Source of the DNA: Desulfobacterales bacterium
GTDB taxonomy: Bacteria; Desulfobacterota; Desulfobacteria; Desulfobacterales; JAHEIW01
Assembly (NCBI GenBank): GCA_030145015.1
Contig: JAQYWI010000127.1
Coordinates: forward strand, 1 to 16,037
Reading direction: 5' to 3'
Length of the DNA stretch: 16,037 bases
Numbering within the stretch: the first letter of the stretch is position 1; the number at the start of each line of letters is the position of its first letter. The notes below the pieces were generated by a model. That model was given only the letters and a program-made list of their open reading frames with translations, ran no database searches and was not told the DNA's origin. The position numbers and the translations under genes are program-made. Below are positions 14,466 through 16,037 of the stretch, one piece after another.

Positions 14466-14511
14466 AGAACGAACCCGATACCCCCCCAATACGCCATATG
14501 CCCACAAATAC

Positions 14512-15828
14512 CTATCCTGCCCTTATCTCTGCTGCAATTTCATTGACGTCCTCCATGACCCTTTTCAAATCCAGGGATTTAAGCTTGCGGTCTTCCATAA
14601 CCACCGTGCCGTTAATTATTGAGGCGCTGACGTCGCTTCCCATGGCTGCATATACCAGGTGGGAAACCGGGTTGTAAACGGGGGTCAGGTGAGGCTTATT
14701 TGTGTCGATAACGATGAGATCCGCTTTTTTACCGGTCTCAAGTGAGCCAATAACCTGATTCAGTCCTAAGGCTTGCGCGCTTTGGATGGTGGCCATTTTT
14801 AATACCGTGCGGGCATCCATTACGGTAGGATCCAGCGTCTTGGCTTTATGGAGTTTGGCAACCGTATCCATTTCCAAAAAAAGATCCAGGTCGTTGTTGC
14901 TGGCACATCCATCGGTTCCCAAACCGACGCAGATTCCCGCATTTAACAGTTCGGGGATCGGCGCCACACCGGATGCCAGTTTCATGTTGCTCTCCGCGTT
15001 GTGGGCCACTTTTACATCGAAGCGTTGAAGCAAGGCGATATCGTTTTCGGTCAGCTCGACACAATGGCATGCAAGAACATTGGAAGCCAAAACTTCGATT
15101 TCAGCGAGGTGTTCCACCGGAGTCCGGCCATAACGTTCTTTTATTTGTTCAACTTCGCTTTTGGATTCGGCCAGGTGGATGACCAGGGGTAAACCGTAGG
15201 ATTGTGACAGGTTAGATGCTTTTTTTAGTAATTGAGGCCCACACAGATAGGTTGAATGCGGCTCTACGGCAATGGTGACCAGGGGATCGTCTTTCCAGGT
15301 ATCAATCAGCGTTTGGGTATATTCAAATCCTTTCTCGATGGGGCCGTAATTGGGCGAATCAAAATCATACAGCACCTCTCCGACAACGGCCCTCACACCG
15401 GCCTGTTTTGCAGCCCGGGCGACCGCATCCTCGAACAAATACATATCGCAGAAGCAGGTGATACCGGACATGATCATTTCCGCACAGGCCAGCAGGGCCC
15501 CCGAGTAGACTTTGTGATCATCCAGTTTGGCCTCGGCCGGGAAAATATGGTCATTGAGCCAGGTCATCAACTGAAGGTCATCTGCCAGTCCCCTGAAGCA
15601 AGTCATGGAGGCATGCGTGTGGCTATTGATCAGCCCCGGCATGATGATTCCGCCGTTCGCATCAATAACCCGGGAGATGCTCCAGTCCGAAAAATCAATG
15701 GCCGGTGCGATTGCCGTGATCGTATCTTTGCTGATGGCGACCGCGCCGTTGCTTATTTGCGTGTCGTTTGTATTTAACGTCAGTACGGTTCCGTTTTCAA
15801 CGAGGATGTCAGCGGATTTCGCTTTCAT
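14512..15828 (-). CDS. mtaD: 5'-methylthioadenosine/S-adenosylhomocysteine deaminase, copy 1
   Basis: This 438-residue amidohydrolase is of the same family as its neighbour. The metal and catalytic residues are H70 and H72 in NSHTHASMTCFRG, H191 in EPHSTYLCG, H218 and E221 in HLAES, H276 in AHNAESNMKL and D306 in GTDGCASNNDLDLF. Its start ATG (15826-15828) lies inside the end of the phosphorylase gene, which stops at 15809. The reading frames overlap by 20 bp, which points to translational coupling and a shared pathway: deamination of a methylthio- or deoxy-adenosine, then phosphorolysis. Whether it prefers MTA, SAH or 5'-deoxyadenosine cannot be read from the sequence. Confidence 0.9.
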   Translation of the reverse strand: MKAKSADILVENGTVLTLNTNDTQISNGAVAISKDTITAIAPAIDFSDWSISRVIDANGGIIMPGLINSHTHASMTCFRGLADDLQLMTWLNDHIFPAEAKLDDHKVYSGALLACAEMIMSGITCFCDMYLFEDAVARAAKQAGVRAVVGEVLYDFDSPNYGPIEKGFEYTQTLIDTWKDDPLVTIAVEPHSTYLCGPQLLKKASNLSQSYGLPLVIHLAESKSEVEQIKERYGRTPVEHLAEIEVLASNVLACHCVELTENDIALLQRFDVKVAHNAESNMKLASGVAPIPELLNAGICVGLGTDGCASNNDLDLFLEMDTVAKLHKAKTLDPTVMDARTVLKMATIQSAQALGLNQVIGSLETGKKADLIVIDTNKPHLTPVYNPVSHLVYAAMGSDVSASIINGTVVMEDRKLKSLDLKRVMEDVNEIAAEIRAG

Positions 15829-16037
15829 ATATTTTTACAGCAACCCCTTTCATGATTTTTTCCAGCAGCGCAGTCGCACCCTGGGCCACTGCAATGATTT
15901 CCTCAACGGTCGCCGGAATTGGATCGTCCGGATTATGGACGTTGGTAATCGTCGAGAGCCCAAGCACCCGCATGCTGCCATGGACCGCAGCAATCACTTC
16001 TTGCACCGTTGAAAAGCCGACGGCATCTGCTCCGATG
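15809..16037 (-). CDS. Purine nucleoside phosphorylase (trimeric PNP/MTIP family), C-terminal part
   Basis: The frame is open to the right edge and gives the last 75 residues plus part of a codon. GADAVGFSTVQEVIAAVHG corresponds to the ADAVGMSTVPEV block of trimeric nucleoside phosphorylases. It is followed by LGLSTITN, whose final Asn (codon near 15941-15943) aligns with the purine-site Asn typical of 6-oxopurine-specific PNPs; MTA phosphorylases usually have Asp there. This supports inosine or methylthioinosine cleavage, releasing hypoxanthine and a ribose-1-phosphate or methylthioribose-1-phosphate. It ends in TGA at 15809-15811, 20 bp inside the deaminase gene. The N-terminal two thirds lie outside the window. 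Confidence 0.85.
   Translation of the reverse strand, partial: IGADAVGFSTVQEVIAAVHGSMRVLGLSTITNVHNPDDPIPATVEEIIAVAQGATALLEKIMKGVAVKIYESEIR

Noticed and set aside
15256..15777. 173-codon open frame on the + strand opposite the deaminase
   Set aside because: It lies wholly antisense to a clearly conserved gene and shows no recognisable protein motif, so it is a shadow frame.

Overview
The window looks like a chromosomal stretch from an anaerobic deltaproteobacterium (Desulfobacterota; a sulfate reducer or close relative). This is inferred from the gene content: a siroheme decarboxylase of the alternative heme (Ahb) pathway, an HndB-like 2Fe-2S protein with hydrogenase-type accessory regulators, and anaerobic methylthioadenosine salvage enzymes. 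It is not from a database match. Apart from a truncated aroE-like gene at the left edge (+ strand), every recognisable gene is on the minus strand, so the layout reads from right to left.

Reading 5' to 3' on the minus strand: (1) 16037-11050 is a nucleoside and purine salvage block: the C-terminal end of a purine nucleoside phosphorylase, two paralogous MTA/SAH-type deaminases, and adenine deaminase. (2) 10828-7732 is a compact six-gene set: DRTGG protein, RsbW-like ATPase, second DRTGG protein, PHP-domain protein, histidine-kinase-like ATPase, HndB-like 2Fe-2S protein. Such sets normally accompany electron-bifurcating [FeFe]-hydrogenases, but no catalytic hydrogenase gene is present here. 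(3) 7652-6055 holds mtnA and a siroheme decarboxylase subunit, overlapping by one base. (4) 5790-2888 holds a radical SAM protein followed by leucyl aminopeptidase. (5) 2650-614 holds a metallo-beta-lactamase-fold hydrolase and a QueG-like double [4Fe-4S] protein. These converge on the aroE-like gene.

Regions 1 and 3 fit one pathway. Methylthioadenosine (or 5'-deoxyadenosine or SAH) would be deaminated first. The 6-oxopurine nucleoside would then be phosphorolysed by the PNP, whose Asn-type purine site is visible. The resulting 5-methylthioribose-1-phosphate would be isomerised by MtnA.

The most unusual feature is in the spacers. All six intergenic gaps longer than 200 bp carry the same kind of structure: tandem 6-, 7- or 8-bp units kept in register, with the complementary units in inverted order on the other side, so that each gap can fold back on itself. 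The unit sequence differs between gaps (TGTCAGG, ATCCGAA, TAACACG, GGTTCAG, TCGTTC, GTTAGCCG types), but the architecture is shared and some units recur. Short intra-operon gaps lack it. One element also supplies the -35 box of the best sigma70-like promoter in the window. No rRNA, tRNA, CRISPR array, transposase or phage gene was seen.
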